Origin: an uncultured Opitutales bacterium | Lineage (GTDB): Bacteria; Verrucomicrobiota; Verrucomicrobiia; Opitutales; Coraliomargaritaceae | Assembly (NCBI GenBank): GCA_937775295.1 | Contig: CALKBZ010000024.1 | Span: 1-32,000, forward strand | Length of the DNA: 32,000 nucleotides | Direction of reading: 5' to 3' | Shown: positions 1-8,376 of the stretch, one piece after another | How positions within the stretch are numbered: position 1 is the first letter of the stretch | Layout: each line of letters begins with the position of its first letter | The notes under the pieces: generated by a model | Database searches by the model: none | What the model was told of the DNA's origin: nothing | What the model saw: the letters and a program-made list of their open reading frames with translations, nothing else | Position numbers and translations under genes: made by a program

Positions 1-70
1 CACCTGCAGCAGACAGAAACTGCAGCAAAGCTAAAGGGTCGATAAGCAAGGCGCTAGAGTACATAAACTA

Positions 71-367
71 ATGCATAGCATGATAGATGCCAATGCTAAT
101 TCATCTACCAAAAAAACAGCCACTGCGGCTCAAGACTGGGTAAAGTCGCGTCAAATCGATTGTATCTATGTCGCCCTAGAATCTCCATGGGAGGATGGTT
201 ATGTCGGAAGTTTCCACAGCCACTTTCGCAATGATTGCCTCAATCACAAATGGTTTATCAATGAACTAGACGCAAAGGTCGCCATCGGAGACTGGCGTGA
301 ACACGATTATGAAAGCCGCCCTCACAGCGGCATCGATTATTATCATTCGAGCGGCTTCTTTTTTTGA
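71..367 (+). pseudogene. IS3-family transposase remnant (C-terminal integrase part)
   Basis: The frame resembles the C-terminal rve/integrase segment of IS3-family OrfB transposases: an ESPWEDGYVGSFH block, then RNDCLN, then DWREHDYESRPHSGIDY, in the usual order and spacing. Only the last third or so of a transposase is present, and no start or terminal inverted repeat is visible. The conserved ESFN motif that carries the third catalytic acidic residue reads GSFH, so the Glu is replaced by Gly. With the truncation, this makes it inactive. The last residues (about 345-367) run into unrelated sequence. It lies directly beside a second, unrelated transposase relic. Confidence 0.75.
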
Positions 368-409
368 ATTCCGCAATGTAACCGTCGTCGTGTCATATTT
401 TGATCCTCT

Positions 410-611
410 CAGCGAAGAGGGACATGCAACCAACAAGCTGCGCAGCCGTATCCGCGTTCGCGGGGAACACGTCTTCGGACGGATGACCCAAATGGCCATG
501 GACCCGCTGCGAACGATCGGGCTCGTGCGAGCCCATCGACACAACGCGCTGAGTCACTTTGTTTACAATATGGACCGCACTGCACTCTTGCGCCGATGGA
601 TCTCGAAGTGA
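410..611 (+). pseudogene. IS5-family transposase remnant (C-terminal end)
   Basis: The translated stretch contains RIRVRGEHVFGRM, then RTIGLVRA, then ALSHFVYNMDR. This is the C-terminal signature of IS5-family DDE transposases, including the Glu-containing R-x3-E-H-x-F helix. The rest of the transposase is missing. The open frame can be drawn from 297, but the first 35 or so codons overlap the IS3 relic in another frame and do not look like transposase, so only the supported part is given. The element is 5'-truncated and has no recognisable ends. Confidence 0.7.
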
Positions 612-778
612 GCGAAAACGCCCAGGAAAAACGGACAAACGAACCCATAAATCTAAAAATCAGTCACTCCAACCATTCGTAAACCGGATCAAACCGAACC
701 AGCATCAATTAATTATGAAAAATACAAAACAACCTAACCTGAGCCGGCAAACTGGTCTTTTCAGAGGTGCTCTTAAGA
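612..778. other. Intergenic stretch, no gene seen
   Basis: This AT-richer spacer lies between the transposase relics and the end of the flagellar operon, which is read from the other strand. I see no convincing coding frame and no strong hairpin plus T-run that would terminate the operon. Confidence 0.5.
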
Positions 779-1402
779 CTATTGCTTCACTTTCCTAAGG
801 CTTGCGGTAACAGTTGCCGCCCGCCTGAGCGTCTTAGGATCGGAGGATTCACCCATCGCACCTAGTATTCGAGCGGATGACTCCGCCTGCATCAAGGATA
901 GAATTTTGACGACAATCTCGTCCTCCAAGCCCTCAAAAATCTTAACAGTCGCTTCGGCTGAAACTTCTGCATAGATCGACGCAAGTCGCTGTAGGTTAAC
1001 AAGCTCTTGAGCCGCAATTAAAATATAATCCGCCTCAACAGATGCGTAATTCGCTTCTATTTCGTCGCGCAATCCTTCCAAATCGATTCGCACTTTGATC
1101 AACTCTATGCGTTCCGTCTCAACTTGCGAACCAAGCAATCCTAAGGTCTTCTCCTCACGAACCAAGTCTGCCTGCCGTGCGTCTAGCTTGAGCTTAAGAT
1201 CCTCGAGCTGATTGGCCTGAAAGCGCCACTCCCGAAAGGATTTTGAATCCCCTTCCGCCAAAACGACCGTAGCCTTCTCCACCTCCTTTGGCTTAGGAGG
1301 AACCCAAGAGTCCTTGCGCAGATAAATCAAACCGATTGAACTGCCCAGGCTAATGATGAATGCCAGTACAATGAGATACCAATATTTGAGAATAGTTTTC
1401 AT
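779..1402 (-). CDS. MotE/YlxF-like flagellar operon protein (coiled coil plus MgtE-N-like domain)
   Basis: The 207-residue protein has one N-terminal membrane segment (about residues 8-27), a short proline-rich stretch (PPKPKEVE), a long charged coiled coil (about 55-130), and a C-terminal helical region (about 140-200). The C-terminal pattern (IYAEVSAEATVKIFEGLEDE, then KILSLMQAESSARILGAM) is like the MgtE N-terminal domain. That architecture matches proteins encoded right after fliJ in many bacteria (Bacillus YlxF; MotE in alphaproteobacteria, a chaperone for the periplasmic motility protein MotC). It is the last gene of the flgB operon, 6 bases after fliJ. The role is inferred from architecture and position; no catalytic motif is expected. 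Confidence 0.65.
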   Translation of the reverse strand: MKTILKYWYLIVLAFIISLGSSIGLIYLRKDSWVPPKPKEVEKATVVLAEGDSKSFREWRFQANQLEDLKLKLDARQADLVREEKTLGLLGSQVETERIELIKVRIDLEGLRDEIEANYASVEADYILIAAQELVNLQRLASIYAEVSAEATVKIFEGLEDEIVVKILSLMQAESSARILGAMGESSDPKTLRRAATVTASLRKVKQ

Positions 1403-1408
1403 ACAGGA

Positions 1409-1855
1409 TTAAAGAAGCGCAGATCGTTTGCGCGCGTTAATAAATTCATCGACAGACCGCTCTTGGGCGCGGCACATATCCACCCGATGCTGCTCTTTAG
1501 ATTTCTCCTTCAAGCGCAGAAGTGCCTCTTCATCCAGGCGAGCTGCCATAAAAGCCTGATAACAATGGGCTTCCCGATCAATGGCGTTGGCATCGGCCTG
1601 CTTCGCTAGCGTCAACTGCTCTCGGCAGTAGCTGACTGACGCCTGCCGGCTAAGTAATTCGTCAACTCGTATACTTTCGCCCCGAGCCGGCATAGACCGC
1701 ACCTCTGCATCACGAAGCTGCCCCTCCTTGGACCCCTGGAATGCGCGCGCGGTACGACACTGTGCAGCTGCCTGCCCAAGCGCAATGCCTGCCTGCTTCT
1801 TACGGAAACTCCGCAACCCCAGCGCAGATTCTAAGCTAAATTTAAATTTCTTCAT
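1409..1855 (-). CDS. fliJ: Flagellar export protein FliJ
   Basis: The 148-residue, highly charged, almost entirely helical protein begins MKKFKFSLESALGLRS, the usual FliJ opening (short basic strand, then a helix). Its length matches the family (about 145-150). FliJ is the coiled-coil stalk of the flagellar type III export ATPase. It docks in the FliI hexamer and contacts the FlhA export gate. The start codon overlaps the fliI stop by 4 bases (ATGA), which indicates translational coupling. FliJ sequences diverge quickly, so the call rests on this opening, the coiled coil and the position right behind fliI. Confidence 0.85.
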   Translation of the reverse strand: MKKFKFSLESALGLRSFRKKQAGIALGQAAAQCRTARAFQGSKEGQLRDAEVRSMPARGESIRVDELLSRQASVSYCREQLTLAKQADANAIDREAHCYQAFMAARLDEEALLRLKEKSKEQHRVDMCRAQERSVDEFINARKRSALL

Positions 1856-3174
1856 GCTACGATCTGCTTTAGTTTCGCATAACTCTCAGCACGATCACAC
1901 TGCTCGTACTGTTTTTGTTGAATAAGGTCCATGATATGGCCGCGCTTCTCAATCGCCTCATTAACCCGCTCATTCCCCTGCTTCGCATACGCCCCAATGT
2001 TGATCAGATCCTCGTTGTCACGGTAAAGCGCAAGAAGCTGCCTAGCTTTGGCCACCAGCTCGAGCTCTTCATCGGTTGAGATAACTGTATTCAAACGACT
2101 AATACTTTCGAGGACATCAATTGCAGGGAAAATATTAGAGGTAGCTATCTTCCGAGACAGCACTATGTGCCCGTCGAGAATACCGCGCACAGCATCGGTG
2201 ATTGGCTCATTCATATCATCCCCCTCCACGAGCACGGTGTAGAGCGCAGTTATAGTACCGTTCGCCGAGTTCCCGGTGCGCTCTAACAATCGAGGCAACA
2301 TGGAGAAAACGGAGGGCGGGTAACCACGACTCGCAGGTGGCTCCATCACAGAAAGTCCGATCTCTCTTTGTGCCATCGCAAAACGTGTCACAGAATCCAT
2401 CAGGAAGAGCACGTTGCGCCCTTCATCGCGATAAGTTTCGGCCAGCGATGTCGCTAGAAACGCCGCGCGCAGTCTCAGCATTGCAGGCTGATCCGAGGTA
2501 GACACTACAATCACAGTTCGCTTGAGCGCTTCCTCATCAAGTGCACTTTCGACAAACTCCCGAACCTCACGACCACGCTCTCCGATCAATGCAACCACAT
2601 TAATATCCGACTCGCTCCCGCGGGCCAGCATGCCGAGGAGCGTCGACTTACCTACCCCACTACCCGCAAAAATCCCCAGGCGCTGCCCTCTGCCCACAGG
2701 AACAAACAGGTCAATCGCCCTCACTCCCGTCGTAAAGCAATCGGATATTGGCATGCGCTCAAGTGGCGATGGAGCGGCGCCGTTAATACTGCTGCCAGGC
2801 GTAGTCGAGAGAGGCCCTTTGCCGTCAATCGGATTCCCCATCGCATCAATGATCCGGCCCACAGCAGCTTCGGGGTTCGGCAGTGCGAGTTGATGATTGG
2901 CTGCACTGACACGAGACCCAGGCGCAATCTGATTCAAGTCACCGAGTGGCATCAGCAGCATTTTATTATCCCTGAAGCCCACAACTTCGGCCAAAACAGC
3001 CCCGCCGTCACGAGTTTCGATCTCGCACATGTCGCCAATCGCCAAATTCGGGCCAATCGCTTCGATCACAAGACCACAGACTTGGTGCACGTGCCCATAA
3101 TGGCTTACCAGCGAAGCATCCGCCAAGCGGTTGCGCATCTGGTCAATCCGCCCCTGAAGAGTGCTTTCAATCAT
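1852..3174 (-). CDS. fliI: Flagellum-specific ATPase FliI
   Basis: The 440-residue protein has the F1-ATPase-beta-like layout. A small N-terminal beta domain (about 25-95) is followed by the RecA-like core with Walker A AGSGVGKS at 170-177, a Walker B strand NVLFLMDSVTRFA, and the downstream block PPASRGYPPSVFSMLPRLLER that is diagnostic of FliI and type III ATPases. FliI energises unfolding and delivery of export substrates to the flagellar type III gate, with FliH and FliJ as partners. The start codon overlaps the fliH stop by 4 bases and the stop overlaps the fliJ start by 4 bases, so the three are translationally coupled. All key residues are intact. Confidence 0.97.
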   Translation of the reverse strand: MIESTLQGRIDQMRNRLADASLVSHYGHVHQVCGLVIEAIGPNLAIGDMCEIETRDGGAVLAEVVGFRDNKMLLMPLGDLNQIAPGSRVSAANHQLALPNPEAAVGRIIDAMGNPIDGKGPLSTTPGSSINGAAPSPLERMPISDCFTTGVRAIDLFVPVGRGQRLGIFAGSGVGKSTLLGMLARGSESDINVVALIGERGREVREFVESALDEEALKRTVIVVSTSDQPAMLRLRAAFLATSLAETYRDEGRNVLFLMDSVTRFAMAQREIGLSVMEPPASRGYPPSVFSMLPRLLERTGNSANGTITALYTVLVEGDDMNEPITDAVRGILDGHIVLSRKIATSNIFPAIDVLESISRLNTVISTDEELELVAKARQLLALYRDNEDLINIGAYAKQGNERVNEAIEKRGHIMDLIQQKQYEQCDRAESYAKLKQIVA

Positions 3175-3755
3175 TTGAGCTCCTTTCGAAGATGGGATAG
3201 TTTTGAATCAAGCCGCGCGTCCACTCGGCCAAACCGATTGGAAACAACATATTCACCTTCCTTCAGCTCCGCATCAATCACCGTGTGCATCTCTGATGGA
3301 TTCGACCACGCGCCACCTGCAAGTGCTTCAAGCTTAGCGTGATCGGCTGCACTGATACGGAGTTCGGCTGCACCCGCTGCCGGGCCGAGCTCGGCCAAAA
3401 CATTTTGGATACTTTCTTCGACTGCCTCAGCCGATGGGCTCCACTTGGAAACCACGCGACGCACACCCTCAACAATTAGCTCAGGCAAGGCCGCCTCCAT
3501 GCTACTGCTGAGCCTAGCCTCAGCTTCGGCTAGCGACTTAAACAATTCAAATTGAAGTGCTTGGGCGGCTTGGATTTCCTGCTGTAGTTCCTGCCGAGCC
3601 TGCTGCACCCCCTGCTCATAGGCCTCCGTTTGAATCGCTTGTGTATCAACACTTGCAGAGGGAACCGACACAGACTCGGGAACTGGTTCTGCGATGGCAT
3701 GACCAGCCACTCGGACGGATCTTAGGTGTTGCTGAAAATTGACTACATTAGACAT
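3171..3755 (-). CDS. fliH: Flagellar assembly protein FliH
   Basis: FliH is the negative regulator and stator-like partner of FliI. It tethers the ATPase to the C ring through FliN. The protein has a variable N-terminus, a long Gln/Glu/Ala-rich helix (about 45-100) and a C-terminal domain with EGVRRVVSKW, ELRISAADHAKLEAL and DARLDSKLSHLRKEL, as in FliH/V-ATPase subunit E proteins. I prefer the ATG at 3755 (194 residues, beginning MSNVVNF) over the in-frame ATG at 3773. A strong Shine-Dalgarno (GGGAGGAA) lies just upstream of 3755, and this start overlaps the fliG stop. The gene lies between fliG and fliI in the standard order. Confidence 0.88.
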   Translation of the reverse strand: MSNVVNFQQHLRSVRVAGHAIAEPVPESVSVPSASVDTQAIQTEAYEQGVQQARQELQQEIQAAQALQFELFKSLAEAEARLSSSMEAALPELIVEGVRRVVSKWSPSAEAVEESIQNVLAELGPAAGAAELRISAADHAKLEALAGGAWSNPSEMHTVIDAELKEGEYVVSNRFGRVDARLDSKLSHLRKELK

Positions 3756-4761
3756 ATTCTTCCTCCCCATCATCCAGTATCACTTCACCGTCTGCCTCAA
3801 GAGTGCGAACAGTATCTAAAATCTCGTCTTGCGCAGCATCAACCTCAGCCATTCGGAGCGGCCCTTGCATTTCGAGTTCTTCTTTGAGGGCCTCCGCGCC
3901 ACGCTTGGATAGGCTCGAATAAATCTTCTCCAACAGCTCTGGAGTCGCTGACTTCATGGCTACAACGAGTAAAGATGTATCCAACTCACGCATGATGCGC
4001 TGCATCGCGTCGCCCGAGACACCGACGAGATCCTTGAAAGAGAACATCTCCCTAGAGATTGCCTTACCCAAATTTTCGTCGGCCGAATCAACCGCAGAGA
4101 GCCACTCCTTACTGCGGTCGGCATCGGCGGCTTTTAATATTGCCGCACTTAGTGAGACTCCCCCAAGAGAGATTCGGCTCTCGACTGCCTCCGGGGGAAT
4201 CGAGCGGATCACATTCTCAGCAACCTTGGGCAAAAGATCAGCAGCCGTCGCCTTAAGCTGACTCATTCGGACAAACACACTCGCAGCCTGTTGCTGTTCC
4301 ATGAGCGCTAGAATCTCCGCCGTCTGCCATGAATCAATCGTCGATAAAACATAGGCAATGACCTGATCTCCTTCACCCGAAAGCGCTTTCCAAATTTGCG
4401 AAGCTTGCATGCCCTTAAAACTGCCCCGCACCCCCTCAACCGCTTTCGAGGGACCGATTTTAGACGTAATTTTCTCTGCCTCCTCCACCCCTAGTGCATT
4501 CTCAAAGAAAGTCATCGCGATCTTCTTGCCGCCACGAAGAGCAGTCAAATCTTCAACAAGGAAGCTTGAGAATTCCTGCACCACCATTTGCTGCAGCGAT
4601 TCATCAACCACTTCAAATTCTGATACCTCCTGAACAATCGCTTCACGCTGCTTACTGTCCAAAGCCTTCACAATCGATGCCCCAGACTCAGGGCCGATCA
4701 CCAGCAAAAAAACCGCAAGGCGCTTGATCTTTGGTAAGCTCTTATATTCTTTGATATCCAT
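3748..4761 (-). CDS. fliG: Flagellar motor switch protein FliG
   Basis: The 337-residue protein is close to the usual FliG length of about 331. The N-terminal domain (about 8-100, beginning KSLPKIKRLAVFLLVIG) binds FliF. A middle armadillo domain follows. The C-terminal torque domain carries the conserved charged helix ending MQGPLRMAEVDAAQDEILD, the segment that contacts MotA. FliG is the rotor part of the C ring, on the cytoplasmic face of the MS ring. It follows fliF by 6 bases and its stop overlaps the fliH start. The acidic tail (DDGEEEYV) is slightly longer than usual. Confidence 0.95.
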   Translation of the reverse strand: MDIKEYKSLPKIKRLAVFLLVIGPESGASIVKALDSKQREAIVQEVSEFEVVDESLQQMVVQEFSSFLVEDLTALRGGKKIAMTFFENALGVEEAEKITSKIGPSKAVEGVRGSFKGMQASQIWKALSGEGDQVIAYVLSTIDSWQTAEILALMEQQQAASVFVRMSQLKATAADLLPKVAENVIRSIPPEAVESRISLGGVSLSAAILKAADADRSKEWLSAVDSADENLGKAISREMFSFKDLVGVSGDAMQRIMRELDTSLLVVAMKSATPELLEKIYSSLSKRGAEALKEELEMQGPLRMAEVDAAQDEILDTVRTLEADGEVILDDGEEEYV

Positions 4762-4767
4762 AAGTTT

Positions 4768-6324
4768 TTAGCTCTCATCCTTTTCTTGCAGCCAAGTCTT
4801 AATTGAAGCGGCCGTATTATCGGGGCGTTGGCTAATCAACTGGTTTAACACGTCTGGGGTAATTTCTGCACTACTGCGACCATCGCTTTGGATGCTGGCA
4901 GCCATCTGCTGCATTTGATCAAAGGGTGAAGGTTGATCCTTGGTTTTACGGTACATTACGAGAAAGATGATAAAGAGAAGTAATGCCAAAACTGAGCCAA
5001 CAATCTCACTGCCAAACTGCAGTAGCTGCGTCGAGTCAAAGCCTTCACTCCCCTCAGCGCCGGCCTCTACAGTGGCTGCGACACCGCCAAAGAAAGACAT
5101 CTCCTGCACTTCCACCGCTCCACTGTTCGAATCATTGAGGTCAATACCCAGAGCCTTCGCCACAATATCACGCAGCTGATTGATTTCTTCAGCGGTTCTA
5201 GGGACCGCCTGCGCAACCTCGCCATCCGCCGGAATTTCAATTTTCGCAGCAACGAACACCGAAGCCGTCAGCCTACGAATTGTACCCGCACCCCGGGAGG
5301 TGCTGGTCACCGTGCGATCTACCGCATATTGTTGGTCGCGCATTCGACGGTCTTCCTCGTTTTTTTCGCCGAGAAGCGGAGCACCACCTACTTCCGCCGC
5401 ACCCACGGGGCCGGCTGCATTCGGCTTCGACAAGGACGAGCTCTCCTCTTCGGTCACCGAAGAAATCAACGCAGATGATTCATCATTAAAGACTTCTTCA
5501 CTTCTCGTTAACTCCTCGGAATCGATCTCGGCATGCACACGAACCGTTGCATTGCCAGCACCCAGGGCACGCTCCAACATCGATTCCACCTTTTCAGAGA
5601 AATAACTTTCGACTGATTGACGGTAACGTAAAATAGCCGTAGAAGCCGCGACCATTGTGCCTTCACCCTCATCGCTGGAAAGAACTTTGCCGTTATTATC
5701 GACCACCGTGACTTTCGACTTCAGCAGCCCCTCCACCGAGTTGGCGACCAAGGCTTGAATCGAATTAACCGCCTGTTGCGACAAACTTGAACCGCCGACA
5801 TCGACAAAAACAGAGGCCGTCGTATCCGAACGGCGCTGAGAAACTAGTAGCCGATTTTCCGGCATCACGACCATGACCCGCGCAGATTGAACGGCGCCCA
5901 ACTGAGCGATCGTCCGAGAAAGCTCACCCTGAATCGCGCGAATGAAGTTCGTCCGCTGAACGAAGTCACTGGCTCCGAAGGTATTCTTGTCAAAAATCTC
6001 AAAACCGACCGAGTCATTGGCAGCCACGCCACTGCCAGCAATATCCATCCGCGCCTTGTAAACCTCTTTTTGCGGGACGAAAACAGCTGATCCTCCGTAA
6101 CGAATCTCATAAGGGATCGAAGCGCCTTCGAGGTGCTGAACGATCGAAGAGGCTTCTTTGCTATCCAAGCCGCCATATAGCAGACGCATCTCTGGACGAT
6201 TTGCCCAAATCGAGATACCAACTGAACCAGCAATCAGAATGACAGTTGCCAGGAAAAAAGATGCTTTTTGATTGGCCTCTAAGGCAGACCAAAAATTTGA
6301 AAAATCAGACAGTAATGACTTCAT
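4768..6324 (-). CDS. fliF: Flagellar MS-ring protein FliF
   Basis: The 518-residue protein has two membrane segments, at about 21-42 and about 440-460, as expected for the MS ring. Between them are the ring-building motifs, with segments such as ALEGELSRT-like GELSRTIAQLGAVQSARV, the VDVGG strand and the SVEGLLKSKVTVVDNNG block. The C-terminal tail (about 465-518, ending TAASIKTWLQEKDES) is the FliG-binding part: FliF ends in acidic helices with WL or similar hydrophobic pairs. FliF forms the base of the basal body in the inner membrane and houses the export gate. The gene lies 68 bases behind fliE; no strong terminator separates them. Confidence 0.95.
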   Translation of the reverse strand: MKSLLSDFSNFWSALEANQKASFFLATVILIAGSVGISIWANRPEMRLLYGGLDSKEASSIVQHLEGASIPYEIRYGGSAVFVPQKEVYKARMDIAGSGVAANDSVGFEIFDKNTFGASDFVQRTNFIRAIQGELSRTIAQLGAVQSARVMVVMPENRLLVSQRRSDTTASVFVDVGGSSLSQQAVNSIQALVANSVEGLLKSKVTVVDNNGKVLSSDEGEGTMVAASTAILRYRQSVESYFSEKVESMLERALGAGNATVRVHAEIDSEELTRSEEVFNDESSALISSVTEEESSSLSKPNAAGPVGAAEVGGAPLLGEKNEEDRRMRDQQYAVDRTVTSTSRGAGTIRRLTASVFVAAKIEIPADGEVAQAVPRTAEEINQLRDIVAKALGIDLNDSNSGAVEVQEMSFFGGVAATVEAGAEGSEGFDSTQLLQFGSEIVGSVLALLLFIIFLVMYRKTKDQPSPFDQMQQMAASIQSDGRSSAEITPDVLNQLISQRPDNTAASIKTWLQEKDES

Positions 6325-6392
6325 GGTATGAGGGTAACTAAAAAGAAACGGATTAGAACGATTTCGAGTAGATTCTAGAAGATCAAAATGAA

Positions 6393-6773
6393 CTAAACTT
6401 GCATGCGCATTAACTCTTGATAAGCTTCCATAATTTTATTCCGCATTTCCACCATTAAGGAAAAAGCAACGCTCGATTCCTGACTAGCAATCATTGTTTG
6501 GTGAAGATTGTTCGACTCCCCTGATAGAAATGCGCGACGGCTTTCCGTTGCAGCCTTTTGCTTGGAGTCGACTGCGTCAATAAGACCGCCGACAACCCCT
6601 TTGGATGCCTCCGACTTTCCTCCACGCGCGACTTGATCTGCTAGAGAGCCACTAAATCCGCCACCTGTTTCAGTCGCTCTACTAGGCAGGTCGGCATTGT
6701 TAAATTTACCCTGTGGCATTAAAATCTGCTGCTGCAGATTTCCAATAAAACCTTGGTCTATTCCTACATTCAT
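6393..6773 (-). CDS. fliE: Flagellar hook-basal body complex protein FliE
   Basis: The 126-residue protein has the family C-terminal signature: a helix with LHQTMIASQESSVAFSLMVE, then RNKIMEAYQELMRMQV. The N-terminal 50 residues are Gly/Ser/Gln-rich and variable. FliE is the junction between the MS ring and the proximal rod and is exported through the type III apparatus without a Sec signal. It is slightly longer than the enterobacterial protein (about 104). It lies between flgC (35 bases upstream) and fliF, in the standard flgB-flgC-fliE order. Confidence 0.92.
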   Translation of the reverse strand: MNVGIDQGFIGNLQQQILMPQGKFNNADLPSRATETGGGFSGSLADQVARGGKSEASKGVVGGLIDAVDSKQKAATESRRAFLSGESNNLHQTMIASQESSVAFSLMVEMRNKIMEAYQELMRMQV

Positions 6774-6808
6774 AATTCTCTGATCGGTTAAGTGTTTGTA
6801 GTCTAAAT

Positions 6809-7210
6809 CTATTGACCAATACGCAGCGCGCCTTCAGCCATTTGTCGGGAAATCTTGGAGGCACTTAAGTTGGCCTGATACGCACGAGATGCCGAAATCA
6901 TATTGACCATCTCTACCGACACTTGGACATTAGGCATACGCACCATGCCTGCTCCATCAGCATGAGGGTGCGAGGGGTTATATACGGTCGGCCCAGGAGT
7001 GTTGTCAGTAAATACGCCCTGAACCTCGACGCCTTGCTGATTGACACCCTGTAAAACGGACGCGAAGGAAATACCCCGCCGCTTGTAAGGCTCGCCATCT
7101 GGACCCTGAGTGGTCTGGGCATTTGCAATATTTTGAGCAATGATCTCAAGACGCTGCTTATTCGCATCAAGAGCACTGGCAGTTTGGGAAAGTCCGGGTA
7201 TGATATCCAT
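6809..7210 (-). CDS. flgC: Flagellar proximal rod protein FlgC
   Basis: The 133-residue protein begins with the flagellar rod/hook N-terminal motif (IIAQNIANAQTT, with the NxAN asparagines) and ends with the paired C-terminal helix (NMISASRAYQANLSASK). The middle NPSHPHADGAGMVRMPNV is the typical FlgC central block. The length is normal for FlgC. It is a proximal rod subunit exported by the type III apparatus and partners FlgB, encoded 17 bases upstream. Confidence 0.95.
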   Translation of the reverse strand: MDIIPGLSQTASALDANKQRLEIIAQNIANAQTTQGPDGEPYKRRGISFASVLQGVNQQGVEVQGVFTDNTPGPTVYNPSHPHADGAGMVRMPNVQVSVEMVNMISASRAYQANLSASKISRQMAEGALRIGQ

Positions 7211-7227
7211 AGTAATAGAATACGGGC

Positions 7228-7614
7228 TTAGCTAATACGACCTGTAATTGCGGCTTTGAGCTGTCTTAGCGATCCGCTCGCGAACTGCCCAAGAGCCTCG
7301 TAGCGAAGGGCATTTTCATTGAGGAGCATCAGCTCCTGATCCACACTCACATTGTTGCCAGTATGATCGCTACGAAGTGTCGGGCTTTGATCCTCCGAAA
7401 AGTCTATTTTTGAAGAATCAATAGACCTAAGGTCGCCATCAGCAACGCTGCTCTTTAATGACTTTTCGAAAGATGATGAGAGTTCCATCCGACGGTAGCC
7501 CGGAGTCTCTGCGTTCGCCAAATTACTGGCTAACACCTTGTGCCGTTCCGCAGCAACATCCAGCAACGATTTCGTGGCCTGATAACCAGCAGATTGAAAC
7601 ATATCTTCTAACAT
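7228..7614 (-). CDS. flgB: Flagellar proximal rod protein FlgB
   Basis: The 128-residue protein carries the rod motif HKVLASNLANAETPGYRRME near the N-terminus and a C-terminal helix (NALRYEALGQFASGSLRQLK), as in FlgB. It is the first gene of the basal-body/export operon. The ATG at 7614 gives the usual FlgB opening (ML, then an aromatic helix). An in-frame ATG at 7602 is the alternative. No Shine-Dalgarno precedes 7614, and a sigma-54-type promoter lies so close upstream that the mRNA would be almost leaderless. Confidence 0.93.
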   Translation of the reverse strand: MLEDMFQSAGYQATKSLLDVAAERHKVLASNLANAETPGYRRMELSSSFEKSLKSSVADGDLRSIDSSKIDFSEDQSPTLRSDHTGNNVSVDQELMLLNENALRYEALGQFASGSLRQLKAAITGRIS

Positions 7615-7626
7615 GGGTCGATGTAT

Positions 7627-7643
7627 AGCACCAGCTATGCCAA
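7627..7643 (-). promoter_or_regulatory. Sigma-54-type promoter of the flgB operon
   Basis: Read on the minus strand, the site is TTGGCAT, then AGCTG, then GTGCTA. The invariant GG (7641-7640) and GC (7629-7628) are separated by exactly 10 bases, as in the sigma-54 consensus TGGCAC-N5-TTGCA. Two mismatches are in tolerated positions. The predicted transcription start is at about 7616, 2 bases from the flgB ATG. Sites with the same TGGCA and TGCTA elements occur at 15560, 21334 and 31380, which supports it as real. Confidence 0.65.
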
Positions 7644-7981
7644 TAAAAAAACTTTATCATTTAAAAATGGCTACCTACTTCATATACAATGATTTAAAAA
7701 AACTATAAATTATTTTAACTTAAAACCAGCACATAAGAGAAAGCTCGAAGTAAGAAAAATTTGCCGACTATATACCTAAGTTAAACCGGACAAACGCATT
7801 GAACTAGCGCAACAGGTTCGGAATATAACCAACCGATGCAGGCTATGCGTGCCTGTAGAATTAGCCCGTCTTAGCGAATGATTCAGAGTCATCAATAATA
7901 CAACTATACTGGCGCGCATCATATTTGGCGAAAGCATGCTCTGCCATTTTCGCGCAGAGGTCTCCAGCAGTGATCAAAGGC
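7644..7981. other. Intergenic stretch between flgB promoter and the GxxExxY gene
   Basis: About 340 bases lie upstream of the flgB promoter. The part nearest the promoter (7650-7760) is AT-rich with A-runs and could hold activator sites, but I cannot define one. A short open frame of 28 codons lies on the minus strand at 7861-7947 with no recognisable product. I see no RNA gene or repeat. Confidence 0.4.
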
Positions 7982-8368
7982 TTATTCAGGCAGGCCGTTT
8001 ACGCAGCGTGTGATGCCCGCCCTCATCACTTCGCCTCCAAAATGGAGTAAATATCCAAGCTTATTTCCGGTCAGGCGTAGGTCGGTTTGAGCTTGTTTCT
8101 TGTTTGCGGGGGAGACTTTTTCAACAGACTTGAGTTCTGCAATGACTTTGTCCTCGATGATTAAATCGGCTCTAAAGCCTTCATCAAAATGAATGTCTTT
8201 ATAGTTGAGGGAAACAGGCATTTGGCGTTCTACTCGGAGCCCGATTTGCATTAACTCATAGGCAAGTGCCGCCTCGTAGACAGATCCTAGCAGACCTAGG
8301 CCAAGCCCACGGGGAACTTCAATTGCAGCCTCGATCAACTTTATTCCTATTGTATTTTCATCCACCAT
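7982..8368 (-). CDS. GxxExxY-family protein with altered signature
   Basis: The 128-residue protein matches the GxxExxY family (PD-(D/E)xK nuclease-like fold, function unknown, scattered widely by transfer) along its full length. It has IKLIEAAIEV at the N-terminus, a GFRADLIIEDKVIAELK core with D68 and E78-L-K80 in the nuclease-like position, and LRLTGNKLGYLLHFG near the C-terminus. The signature itself is altered. The usual HRELGPGLLESVY reads PRGLGLGLLGSVY, so the Glu that names the family is Gly28. The gene is flanked by decayed mobile DNA and is unrelated to the flagellar operon. A Shine-Dalgarno-like AGAGG precedes the start and touches an 8-bp tandem repeat. Confidence 0.85.
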   Translation of the reverse strand: MVDENTIGIKLIEAAIEVPRGLGLGLLGSVYEAALAYELMQIGLRVERQMPVSLNYKDIHFDEGFRADLIIEDKVIAELKSVEKVSPANKKQAQTDLRLTGNKLGYLLHFGGEVMRAGITRCVNGLPE

Positions 8369-8376
8369 TTTAACCT

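Noticed and set aside
7861-7947. A 28-codon open frame on the minus strand (MAEHAFAKYDARQY...)
   Set aside because: The codon use looks reasonable, but it is short, matches nothing I know and has no clear ribosome-binding site.
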